From Sarocladium kiliense (Eukaryota > Ascomycota > Sordariomycetes > Hypocreales > Sarocladiaceae), in assembly GCA_030734395.1 (NCBI GenBank), contig JAUZTG010000020.1, positions 1,612,001 to 1,676,000 on the forward strand: DNA of 64,000 nt, read 5' to 3'. The first letter of the stretch is position 1. Every line of letters begins with the position of its first letter. Positions 1 to 9,254 of this stretch are shown here, piece after piece. The notes beneath the pieces were generated by a model. The model had not been told where the DNA came from and made no database searches. It saw only the letters and a list, made by a program, of their open reading frames with translations. The translations under genes were made by a program, and so were the position numbers.

Positions 1-69
1 AAGTCAGGTGCTAGCTTGACGCAACCAGCTCCAGCGACAACATGAAAGGTGTTAGACTGACCGTTACAG

Positions 70-727
70 ACATGAATCTATGACAGTGCTCAACGGCTCA
101 GATCCGGAAGTTGCCGTTAAGGCGAAGATCGCCCATCGCCCAGGCCCTGCTATCGAGCCGGAGAATACCAGAGATCCGCTTGATGACCACTGGACTTTCC
201 CCATGAAGTCGAAAAAGACGCATAAAAGCAAAGCCCTCTCCGATCCCTGGGACACAATCGAAATGAAGACCTCCAGTGAAGGATCTCTCACTCCGTTTCC
301 CGAGCGCTTCCAGTCCGCGCTCCACTTGGCTCTGGCAGACAAGCACCCCAAGGGCACTATCGCTTCACACAAGACACCCCTTTCAGAAGTCGCCACATGC
401 TACTCGTACGGCGATATCTTTCTGTCTCATGCCCGCATCTTTGTCTTCGCAGACTGTTACGGAATCCACGACCTCAGCCACAAAGCACTCAATAACCTTC
501 ATCAGGCCCTCGTCACGAAGAATGCCCAGAGTGAAGATGTTATGCAGATATTCGAGTACTGTATCGACACAACCCTACCTGAATCACTTCGGGACGTCAT
601 CCTTGCTTATGTTGCATGTAAGGCTAGTGGCTTATGGCTAAACACCCGCTTTCAGGAGCTACTGCAGCGAGACAGCGGGATGGTGTATGATTTGTTGGAC
701 TTGATTATGAAGGTCGCCAGGCCTTGA
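70..727 (+). CDS. BTB/POZ-like domain protein, 5' part missing at window edge
   Basis: The last exon of a gene whose beginning lies outside the window. An acceptor GTTACAG ends at 69 and is preceded by a CTGAC branch-point-like sequence, so the exon probably starts at 70 and the ATG at 80 is probably internal. The segment at about residues 120-150 (SHARIFVFADCYGIHDLSHKAL) matches the stretch that follows the BTB core in many fungal BTB proteins, where 'LLLHARVYVLADKYGI' type sequence is common. The N-terminal BTB fold itself (VHK, SPVFR region) is not seen, either because it is upstream or because it has been lost. Such proteins are thought to be protein-interaction or Cul3 adaptor candidates, but most fungal ones are uncharacterised. 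The stop is TGA at 725-727. No substrate can be assigned. Confidence 0.6.
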
Positions 728-1032
728 AGAGGGACCAGTAATGAGAATAATGTCTTTAGATAAAGTAAATGAACATAACCCTATGCTTGCAGCACTGAAA
801 GTCAATCGCTCTCTTTTCTATCTGCGCGACAAGGATATGATCACTGTCTCTATTCCAGCTACCTCAGAAAAAGAAGAGGTGCCATTTCTCGTCCTGACAT
901 GACAACAAGAAATAACCTGAAAGTCTGCCTTCATTGCTTCATAGACCCGTAAAACTGCAAATGTCTTTTAATATCCCAGCCCATTCAAATGAAACCCTTT
1001 ACCAACAGCAAGTTTGAACTCCGCGCAACCCT
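728..1032. other. Intergenic space between convergent genes
   Basis: About 305 bp between the BTB-like gene and ATP sulfurylase, whose 3' ends face each other. It presumably holds both 3' UTRs and polyadenylation signals. No gene or clear repeat is visible. Confidence 0.5.
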
Positions 1033-3083
1033 CTAAACACGATCCAACAGACCGCGGCTCTCGAGCAACAGAATGATCTCGTGAACAATCGACCGCACGT
1101 TCTGCTTCTCAAGATCGACAACCAGATCAGGCTTAGCAGGGTTCTCATACGGGTCATCGACACCAGTGAAGCCCTTGACCTCGCCCTTGCGAGCCGCAGC
1201 GTAAATACCCCTCCTGTCGGTCTTCTCGCAGTACTCGAGCGGGGTAGCGACGTGGACAAGGAAGAAGGGGCCGGATTTCTCGATAAGCTCGCGAGCCTGG
1301 ACACGGGCATCCTCGAAGGGAGCGATGGGGGCAGCGATGACGGCGGCACCGGCCTTGGTGAGCTCGGAAGCAACGAAGGCGATACGGGAAATGTTACGGT
1401 CGCGGTCTTGGCGGCTGAAGCCGAGCTCGGTCGAGAGCTCGGAGCGGACAGTCTCGCCGAGAAGCATGGAAACGGGACGGCCACCTCCCTGGTTGAGGGT
1501 GGTCTGGAGGGCGCGGGCAATCTGGTCCTTGCCACTGTTCTGGTAACCGGTCATGAAGACAGTGAAGCCCTTCTCGCGGGGTAGAGGGTTCTGCTCGCGA
1601 AGGACCTTGACGACCTCAGGGTAGGAGAACCATTCAGGGATCTCCTTGCCGGTCTTGAGGCGGTTGCGGAGCTCAGTACCGGAGATGTTCATAGTCTGGG
1701 TACCCTCGGGGATCTCGTTGGCGGGCATGTACTCGTCCTTGCCAGGGATGTAGATCATCTCCTGGAACTCGACCATCTTGATACCAAGCTCCTCCTGGTA
1801 CTTCTGCACAAGATGCTGAGCATCGTAAGGACCGTAGTGATCCTTGCCGTTCTTGTTCTTGCCGGGGCCGGCGTGGTCACGACCGACAATGAAGTGGGTC
1901 GCACCGTGGTTCTTGCGGATGATGGCGTGCCAGACAGCCTCACGGGGACCACCCATGCGCATGGCGAGGGGAAGAAGGGCGAGGGCGGCCATGCCGTTAG
2001 GGTAGCGGGGCAGGAGGGCCTTGTAGACACGGACACGGGTGAAGTGGTCAATGTCACCAGGCTTGGTCAAGCCAACGACGGGGTGGATGAGAACGTTGGC
2101 CTGCTGGGACCGGGCGGCGCGAACGGTAAGCTCACGGTGAGCGCGGTGCATGGGGTTGCGAGTCTGGAAAGCAACGACCTTCTGCCAGCCGAGCTTGTCG
2201 AAGTGGGAGCGGAGCTCAGAAGGAGTGACTGATCGAGTTCGTTAGCTCGACCATGTTTGGGATCATCTTGGATAGGCTGAGAACATACATCGGAGATCGA
2301 GGAAGTCATAATGCTCCAGGCGGTTGATAGCCTCAACCTTGCCACCGACGTAGAACTCCTGAGCAATGCTGAAGAGGTGCTTGATACCAGGGTGGGTGTC
2401 ATCGTCGCTGCCGAAGACCTCAATGGCCTCCTTGACCCTGTGTGAGACGGTTAGCGACGGCTTGTACGAAATGCAGCCTTGGCTAGAAGAAGAACGCACT
2501 TGTCAGGCCTGTAGACATCGTCGACGGTCAGGATAGCGAGGTGGTGGTCATCGCGAGAATCGCGCAGGGTGATGCGAGCACCGGGCTTGATACCAAGAGC
2601 GTCGATCTGTGCCTGGTTGACGTCGAGGGTAATGGGCATGGAGAAGAGGACTCCGCTGGCGAGGCGGTTGTTGGCAACGACACTGCATTTCGTTAGCTAT
2701 CATCGCTCCTGTAGGACTCAATTGGCTAAAATGCTTACCCGTCATAGTCGGCCTGCGTCATAAATCCTATAATTCGAAAATCGGCGATCAGCACAAGCTC
2801 TCAACCAGCTGGCTCACTCGGGCGATCGCCCGAGAGGTACTTCGCTCCACTATCGTGGGGCAGGCGTGGATGCGACGAGGGGCAGAAAAAGAGCAGAACA
2901 GAGTCAGTACGCACCTTCGAGGGGGGAAAAGCCGCCATTGAGGATCAGTTCGAGATCGCAAAGGTGACGCTCGCTCAGAACAAGGGCAGGAAGGTTCTCG
3001 GACTCGGCGAGGAGCTCGTCGCGACGCGCGCGGTCGCGAGAGAAGAGGTCCTTGAGGACGCCACCGTGGGGAGAGTTGGCCAT
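1033..3083 (-). CDS. met3: ATP sulfurylase (sulfate adenylyltransferase)
   Basis: Makes adenosine 5'-phosphosulfate from ATP and sulfate, the first step of sulfate assimilation in the cytosol. Five exons on the minus strand, in transcript order: 3083-2915, 2766-2739, 2682-2500, 2437-2289 and 2228-1033. Together they encode 574 residues, the usual length for fungal enzymes. The protein starts MANSPHGGVLKDLF and has the N-terminal PUA-like region. The active-site QTRNPMHRAHREL segment and the GRDHAGPG motif (the HxGH-type nucleotide site) follow. The C-terminal third resembles APS kinase with an altered P-loop (TGYQNSGKDQIARAL); in fungi this domain is the non-catalytic allosteric site for PAPS. 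The 28-nt second exon is tiny but is needed to join SPLEG to FMTQADYDG. The 3' end converges on the BTB-like gene. I saw no clear sulfur-regulator site upstream. Confidence 0.96.
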
Positions 3084-4124
3084 GATGGTTGTGATGTGTG
3101 TCGACGAGCAACAAAGAATGCGAACCGGCGCAAAGAAAGACGATGATGAGGGGGAGGATGAGGAGTATGAGGAGGAAGAAAGAAAGAAAGAGAGAAAGAG
3201 GAGGCCGAGAAGGTAAGATACAAAAAAATCACCTCGAGAAGTCGCCAACAAGCTTATTGCTGTAAGACCGGGCCCGGCAGGACTTCAAGGCAAGGTCAAC
3301 AGGTACCAAGCCAAGCATGTGTCTGTCTGTCAGGTACAACGACTCGTACACGGCGGCGGCGGTGGATGGCGAAGAAGCTCCGGGAACAAAGTTGGGTCGG
3401 GTTGCTGGTCCACACACCAAATCACGCAATCGCTGCGCAGGGGAGCATCACGGAGCCGAGGGCAGATTGGGTGGTTTGTGGTTGGACAGGAAATGCCTCC
3501 GATGAATAATGTGGCGACGGGATTGATTGCTGAAACAGATCAGATCTGCTTCTGCAAACCTTGACACTTGTTGTGTCAAGATGGGTGAATCTCGTGCTTC
3601 TTCTTGTGGTATTGTCTGCACTCGGCACTTTTTCTGACGGCATTTCAGCCTTGCTGCCGTTTTCGGCCACGAACCAACAGCACAGCGTCCTGTTGGACTG
3701 CAATAGGCATGAGGAACGCCATTTCTCAGGGTCCCCAGAGATCCTTGCGGGAGTCGGCGCTGCCCCTGGCACGGCACCAAAAATCGATGCGCTGGTGCGG
3801 CGAGTCAAGAACGTGCCTTTTCAAGGCGGGATGACGTGCTCGCTGCGCGCAAATGCTACTGGGGGACCCATGGGGAGGGGTGGTGGGCGCCGATGGCCCG
3901 AAGAGAGCGATGGGCAGCTTCGATTCTTCAGCGCTAGAGACTGGTACAGGCCAATGGCTGGGAGAATCTGGCACACGATAAGCCGCGGTGGCTGGCGTTG
4001 CGTAGAAAAGCCAAGGATGGTGAAATGTCGATGCGTAACAACGGATTTGCAATGGGTAAAAGAATCGTGAAGGAAGCGGCTCACTCCGGGCTGCCATCAG
4101 AAACGGAGGCACCGTACTGCATAG

Positions 4125-4167
4125 CGTTACAGACGGTTTGCTACCGTTTCATGCGCCGTCTGTAACG
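4125..4167. promoter_or_regulatory. Perfect 12-bp inverted repeat with nested hairpin
   Basis: The arms CGTTACAGACGG (4125-4136) and CCGTCTGTAACG (4156-4167) are perfect reverse complements separated by 19 nt. Inside them ACGGT (4133-4137) pairs with ACCGT (4143-4147) around a 5-nt loop, giving a competing structure. It lies about 400 bp upstream of the cupin start and about 1 kb upstream of ATP sulfurylase. It may be an operator for a dimeric regulator or a hairpin element. The function is unknown. Confidence 0.5.
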
Positions 4168-4434
4168 TTGAGACAAACACTTGGACATCTATGACTAAAT
4201 GCATCATTCGCGCCCTTGACACACCCAAAGCTTCCAAGTGATTCTAGAAGACAATATTCAAACTGAATCAACCTAATGGATTTGGGAGACAGAATGTGTT
4301 TGTCTTGACCGCGATTTGGTGCTGACCTGTCATCAAATGGCTACCCACATGCGCCCTTCCATGTCACCACGCTCACTAGCACCATCAAGGGCGCACGTAG
4401 TCTCTAACTACGAATACAGCATCATCTTTCGAGA

Positions 4435-4440
4435 TATAAG
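4435..4440 (+). promoter_or_regulatory. TATA-like element of the cupin gene
   Basis: TATAAG lies about 130 bp upstream of the cupin ATG and is followed by pyrimidine-rich sequence (CTTCTTTCACC), as expected for a fungal initiation region. The assignment rests on position and composition only. Confidence 0.4.
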
Positions 4441-4571
4441 CTCAAAGAAGCTGCTTCTTTCACCAACAACGTAGGCTCATAGAATAAACAAGTGCAGTCT
4501 AGCTCTCTTCTAACTCACCTCACATTTCTACCTCAAACTCCTACCACGACTCCAAATACCAGCACCCAAAA

Positions 4572-4937
4572 ATGTCGGTCTCTATTCCCAAGACCCTCTC
4601 CTCCTTCACCGAGACCTGGTCCCCGCGTCTCGTGGCCTCCGTCAACGACCAACACGTCAAAATTGCAAAATGCGACGGCTCCTTCCTCTTCCACTCCCAC
4701 CCAGACTCCGATGAGCTCTTCTACCTCCTGTCTGGGAAACTGACCATGGAGATTGAGGATGGCGACGACGTGGTTATGAAGCCGGGAGATGTTTATGTCG
4801 TGCCAAAGGGTATTAGACATCGACCTGTCTGCGAGAATGCAGAAATCATGATGGTTGAGAAGGTCGGCACGGTGAACACGAGGGATGAGCCGGAGAATGA
4901 GAGGACGAGGGTGCCTGTGGATGTCGCAGCATCGTGA
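4572..4937 (+). CDS. Single-domain cupin protein
   Basis: An uninterrupted 121-residue protein. Residues 35-100 form one conserved-barrel cupin: a motif-1-like stretch (HSHPDSDELFYLLSGKLTME, with metal-ligand candidates His, His and Glu) and a motif-2-like stretch (PGDVYVVPKGIRHRP, with a candidate His). The fold binds a metal and serves as an enzyme or small-molecule binding protein; no substrate can be named. There is no signal peptide. The gene ends 44 bp before the 3' end of the Baeyer-Villiger monooxygenase on the other strand, so the two are convergent and very close. Its position beside the ketone-oxidation module suggests it may belong to it, which is inference only. Confidence 0.88.
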   Translation: MSVSIPKTLSSFTETWSPRLVASVNDQHVKIAKCDGSFLFHSHPDSDELFYLLSGKLTMEIEDGDDVVMKPGDVYVVPKGIRHRPVCENAEIMMVEKVGTVNTRDEPENERTRVPVDVAAS

Positions 4938-4980
4938 AGGAAACAAGGGCATTGCATTTACTGCTATAGAGAACTTAATG

Positions 4981-6877
4981 TCAGACTTTGACCACCACCT
5001 CGAATCCCTCTGTCAGATTATCCAGAGCTGCCCGGATCTCATTCTTATAAGCCGGGATCCCACCAGCATAACACACCGGCTCGTATGCCTTACCAGGGAC
5101 ATTGCCGCCCATGTACGTCGAAGTAGTGGTAGGAAACAACGTCGCGTTGTTCAAATTGAGAATATGCTGCTTCCACTTATCAGCAGCCTCGCGCTTCGGG
5201 TTGATGTACTTGATGCCGCCTCTCTCCATCTTCATAATGGCATCGGCAATCCATCGACTCTGAACCTCCACTGTCGTCGGCCCGTTGCTGAGAAGAGTCG
5301 GAGCCTGGGGTCCGTAGATGTGGAACATGTTCGGGTAGCCGGAGACGGTTGTGCCGAGATATGTCTTTGCGCCGGGGATCCATTCTTTCTGGAGTTCGGT
5401 GCCGTGTATGCTTTTCAGACCGAGCTGCGTCATGACACCAGTAGAAATGTCCTGCAAATTTGTCAGAGGCTACGTTCTTTTTCCATTTGCAGAAACCGCT
5501 GGTGCTGTACTCACGAATCCAGTAGCGACAGCAATAACATCAAGCTCGTGATGTGTACCATCCTTCAGGGTGATTCCCGTCTCCGTAAACTCGCGAATCG
5601 GGTTGTTGCTAATATCAACGAGGTGTACCGTCTCCCTGTTGAACTGCTCATAGTAAGTCTCCTCAAGACAAGGTCGCTTAATGCCAAAGTAATGCGGCAT
5701 CTCCAGCGGCGCCAGCAAATCCCGAGTCTTGGGATCGCCAATGCGGGCCCTAGTCTTCTTGGCCCAGAACTTGTACGACTCTTTATTGGCCTCCGCATCG
5801 AGCAAATTATCCTTGTAAATGGCAACCCAGAAGCGGAAACCACCATCCTTCCAGATTTTCTCATAGGTAGCCTCACGTTCCTCCGGTGTATCGTCAAACG
5901 TGTTGCGCTCTAGCCAGTCGTACGTAAAACCCGCGAAGCTGGTCTCGCGGAACCGGAACAATTCGGGGTACAGCTTCTTGTAGCGATCTTGCTCCTCGCG
6001 AGTGAGGGCCTTTCTGCGCATGGGAACGGCCAGATTGGGTGTGCGCTGGAAGACCTTTAGATCGCCGGCTTTGGGGCCCCAGGCCTGAGTGATCTGCACA
6101 CCTGAGGCTCCAGTGCCGATGATGCCGCAGCGCTTGTTTCGCACATCGATTTCCTCGTCAGGCCAGAAGGAGGAGTGGTGAATGATACCCTTGAACTTTT
6201 CCATCCCGGGCCATTCTGGGATGTACCGCTTCGCAGCCTAGCTCATGAGTGGTACCGTTAGCATCGCACGGTTGCAAGCAGCTCAGACCTAGCTGTACTG
6301 TACTTACAAAGCCAGTCCCCAGCACGAGATATGCCGCCTTCGTCGTTCGGCCATCCGCAGTTCGGATATGCCATTTGCCCTCACTGGTCTCAAACTCGGC
6401 ACCGACGACTACAGTGTGGAAGGCACAATCCTTCTTGATCTGCATCACTTTGTCGACGTGGTCGAAATAGTCACGGAGATCTTGATAAGTTGGGTAGTTG
6501 CTCGGCCAAGCCCAAGTGTTGTACACCTCAGGCCAAGAGAACTCGTACTCCGGGACCTCGGAGTCCACGGCTGCACCAGGGTAACAGTTCCATCGCCATG
6601 TACCTCCGAGATCGTTGCCTGCTTCGAAGATGACAGCCTTGAGCCCTCGATCGCGAAGCGTCTTGAGCATGTATACACCCGCTGACATATTGTTAGAGTT
6701 TGTTTACTTGGAGAGGATTTCTATCCTGGGCTCACCAAAACCGCCACCGATGATGAGGGCATCAACGGCAAGATTTTCGGCATAAGGACCAGTCTTGGAG
6801 GCATGCCTCTCCGAATAGTCGGTGAGTTCAGTGTTGAACTTCTTGGTTCCTAATTGCTCGCTGCCAAGGCTACCCAT
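4981..6877 (-). CDS. Baeyer-Villiger-type flavin monooxygenase
   Basis: Inserts one oxygen atom next to a ketone carbonyl using FAD, NADPH and O2, producing an ester or lactone. Four exons in transcript order: 6877-6736, 6681-6308, 6237-5515 and 5451-4981. They give 569 residues, normal for the cyclohexanone monooxygenase-like family. Visible landmarks are an N-terminal FAD Rossmann motif (LIIGGGFAG, residues 42-49), the family fingerprint FxGxxxHxxxW as FKGIIHHSSFW (187-197), a second nucleotide motif (GIIGTGASGVQ) for NADPH, and an ATGF motif typical of flavin monooxygenases. Substrate specificity cannot be read. The gene is divergent from the LovD/EstB-like hydrolase across a 737-bp shared promoter, a classic pairing because the hydrolase could process the ester product. 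Confidence 0.93.
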
Positions 6878-7614
6878 CTTTGATTCTGTGTTTGGGATTG
6901 AAGGAGAAGGTGTAGAATGAACAGTGTAAGTGAAGATGCTCTATGTACCAAGTAGGCTCCTGTTCTAGAATGGTGCCGTGACGGCAGTACTTATAGTCAT
7001 TGTCCTCAGAAGTGAGATTATCCTCCACACATAAACGACACAGTTACATGCCAGAACTTGCCATCAACACAGCAGCTCGATTGTATCCTCGCTGCCTCCT
7101 CTGCCGCATCCTCACGAGCCGAACAAGCCCCACCTCCGCATTTTCCGGGGATGGCAATCCAGGGACCAGTAGTCAGTTGCTACACCACCCCTTAACGGGA
7201 CCGGAGAATAATACGGCTCCGGCCCTCACTGGAACTCTAGAATCTGGGGAAGGCCAGCGTTTCCAATGAGACTACAGTTCATGGTGATGGGTTCACGCTT
7301 CCTTGGGCCGTCACCCCACAACCCACAATTTGGAGTGCCGCATTGCGGTTCCGCGAAGTGGTCCCGCTGCGGCTCCGGACAGTGCGAAAGGTTAAGCAAT
7401 TCGCACTCATCAACACGTGCGATAGATGATACAACTATGCGGTGCCGGAAAGTCTTAGTCTCCATTAGGCCGGAAGGTGTAAGCGAGAGGGCTGGTTGGT
7501 ACTTAAGTCTTCCCCAGATTTCCCCCAGGGTGCACTCCAGTTGGTCTGTAGCAGAATATTGCTGTTGACTCCTGCAACTAAAGCTACTAAGTCCTTACCA
7601 CTCACTTTGACACC
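6878..7614. promoter_or_regulatory. Bidirectional promoter of the BVMO and hydrolase genes
   Basis: A 737-bp divergent intergenic region with no gene inside. It contains seven pentamers matching WGCGG or its complement CCGCW, at 7104, 7136, 7338, 7344, 7364, 7368 and 7438. Two GC-rich hexamers fit the CreA consensus SYGGRG: CCGGGG at 7145-7150 and CTGGGG at 7234-7239. WGCGG is the published core of Aspergillus AlcR targets, and a regulator with an AlcR-like zinc cluster lies downstream of the hydrolase. The arrangement suggests co-regulation of both flanking genes. Confidence 0.55.
7338..7442. promoter_or_regulatory. Cluster of AlcR-type WGCGG/CCGCW motifs
   Basis: Five matches fall within 105 bp: CCGCA 7338-7342 and TGCGG 7344-7348 (an inverted pair with a 1-bp gap), CCGCT 7364-7368 overlapping TGCGG 7368-7372 (another inverted pair), and TGCGG 7438-7442. 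The cluster sits 173-277 bp upstream of the hydrolase ATG. Direct and inverted repeats of this core are the known binding mode of AlcR in Aspergillus. Binding by the local regulator is inferred. Confidence 0.5.
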
Positions 7615-8962
7615 ATGCCCCTGAACGAACAAACCTTGTCTCGCCTTCGAGGCATTGTGGAGAAGTCCTGCGAGAACCCACAGCAGGACATCCCGGGAAC
7701 CTCAGTCGTGGTGGTCGGCAAAGATGGCAACGAGCTGTTTGCTCATGCTGCTGGCAAGAGGGGCTTAGCATCCAATGAAGACATGTCTCTGGACAACATC
7801 TTCTGGATTGCTTCCTCGACCAAGATGCTCGTTGGTCTGGCTTGCATGCAACTTGTTGAGCAGGGAGTGCTTAGTCTCGACGACGGTGCGCAGACAGAGA
7901 CGCTGTGTCCCGAGTTGAAGAGTCTTGAGGTTTTGAGACCTGATGGTACCATGGAGAAGAAGAATAAGGCAATCACATTGCGGATGCTTCTTACGCATAC
8001 CGCTGGGTTCGGCTATACCTTCTTCAACGAGAGACTACGGGACTGGTCCTTTCCAGCTGGAGTCGATGAGTTCAGCGGGAGAATAGAGGACATGAAGACA
8101 CCTCTTCTGTTCCAGCCCGGCGAAGGTTGGGAGTATGGTGTAAGTTCTTTCCCTTCAAGGCGCTCACATGCATGCTAACTGTTCAGCTGGGAATTGACTG
8201 GGCTGGTGTCGCCCTTGAGCGGGCCACAGGCCTCAAGCTCAACGATTATCTGCAGCAGAAAGTACTGAAGCCTCTCGGAATCTCAGAGATGTCCATGATT
8301 CCCAGTCATGAGATGCGCTCCAAGTTGGCGTACATGCACCACCGGTCTCCAGATGGCGTGTTGCGGCCGCGCAATCATCTTTTGAGACAGCCACTCGTCG
8401 TTGACCCCGAGGACAAGGCTGAAGTTGGTAGGATCTTCAACAGTGGCGGAGCCGGCATGTTTGCCAACCCTCGCGACTACTGCAGTAAGTCAATCATCAT
8501 AGCAACACATCTTCGATAGACTATGACACTGAAATAATTGGCATAGAGATCCTCGCCGTACTGTTGAATGATGGCACTTGTCCCAGAACTGGTGTCAAGC
8601 TTCTTGAGAAGAAGACAGTCGACGAGATGTTCAGCAATCAGATCCCACAATTCCCCAACTTCAGTCGCCAATCGATCCCAGCTGCAAAGCCAGACCTGAC
8701 CAACCCCATTGGCGAGATTTATCCTGTAGCTGGAAACCCTCCCCAAGGTTGGGGACTCACATTCATGCTTAGCAACGGAGGCGCGACCGGAAGGTCAAAG
8801 GGCACAGTGCACTGGGCTGGGCTGTCGAATGTTTGGTGGTGGGCGGATCGTGAAAAGGGTGTTGCTGGGATGATTTGCACACAAATCCTGCCTTTTGCTG
8901 ACATGAAGGTCTTGGGACTTTGGGGTGCTGTTGAGGCTGAGGTCTATCAGGCGCTGGGATAG
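7615..8962 (+). CDS. Class-C beta-lactamase-fold serine hydrolase or transesterase (LovD/EstB-like)
   Basis: Three exons: 7615-8139, 8187-8484 and 8547-8962. They encode 412 residues, close to LovD-type acyltransferases and family VIII esterases. The catalytic SxxK motif is SSTK at residues 67-70 (nucleophile Ser67, base-assisting Lys70). Tyr174 in WEYGLGIDWAG fits the catalytic tyrosine position. A late GTVHWAGLSNVWWW segment resembles the KTG-like third motif region, in which fungal members carry HWAG-type sequence. The enzyme should hydrolyse or transfer acyl groups on small esters. There is no signal peptide, so it is probably cytosolic. It is paired head-to-head with the BVMO and would be a logical next step acting on its ester product. 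A role in specialised-metabolite acylation is an alternative. Confidence 0.9.
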
Positions 8963-9254
8963 GAGCTTTGTTTATCCGAAGTAGTAAATGAAGCGATACA
9001 GTCATAAGAGGCTTGAGGCCAAGCCAAATACTATATCTGTCCCTCTGCCCTTGCGTTCCCCTTCATTGAGCAATGAACTGTTGCGCTAAGAAACATTGGT
9101 CCCAGGCTCTATGACAGTACGAGCCCATCTCGTGATGTAGCCGGTTACTACCGGAAGGGCTGAGGAGTCTCCTCGGAATGTTGCAGTTTTCCTTAGCAGA
9201 CCAATATCGAACTCAGGCAGCCTACTATTGAATACAAACATTAGTCATATCTCA

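Larger units (their letters stand above)
3084..4571. other. Intergenic region upstream of ATP sulfurylase and cupin gene
   Basis: About 1.5 kb between two divergent genes. The first 150 bp next to ATP sulfurylase is purine-rich on the plus strand, so the ATP sulfurylase leader is CT-rich, a common fungal leader feature. A perfect 12-bp inverted repeat lies at 4125-4167 and a TATAAG element at 4435-4440. Open frames in this region have no recognisable domain and were not accepted as genes. Confidence 0.5.

Noticed and set aside
4885..5913. 342-residue plus-strand open frame
   Set aside because: It lies antisense to the BVMO exons 3 and 4 and has no recognisable motif. The minus-strand gene has introns in the right places and family signatures.
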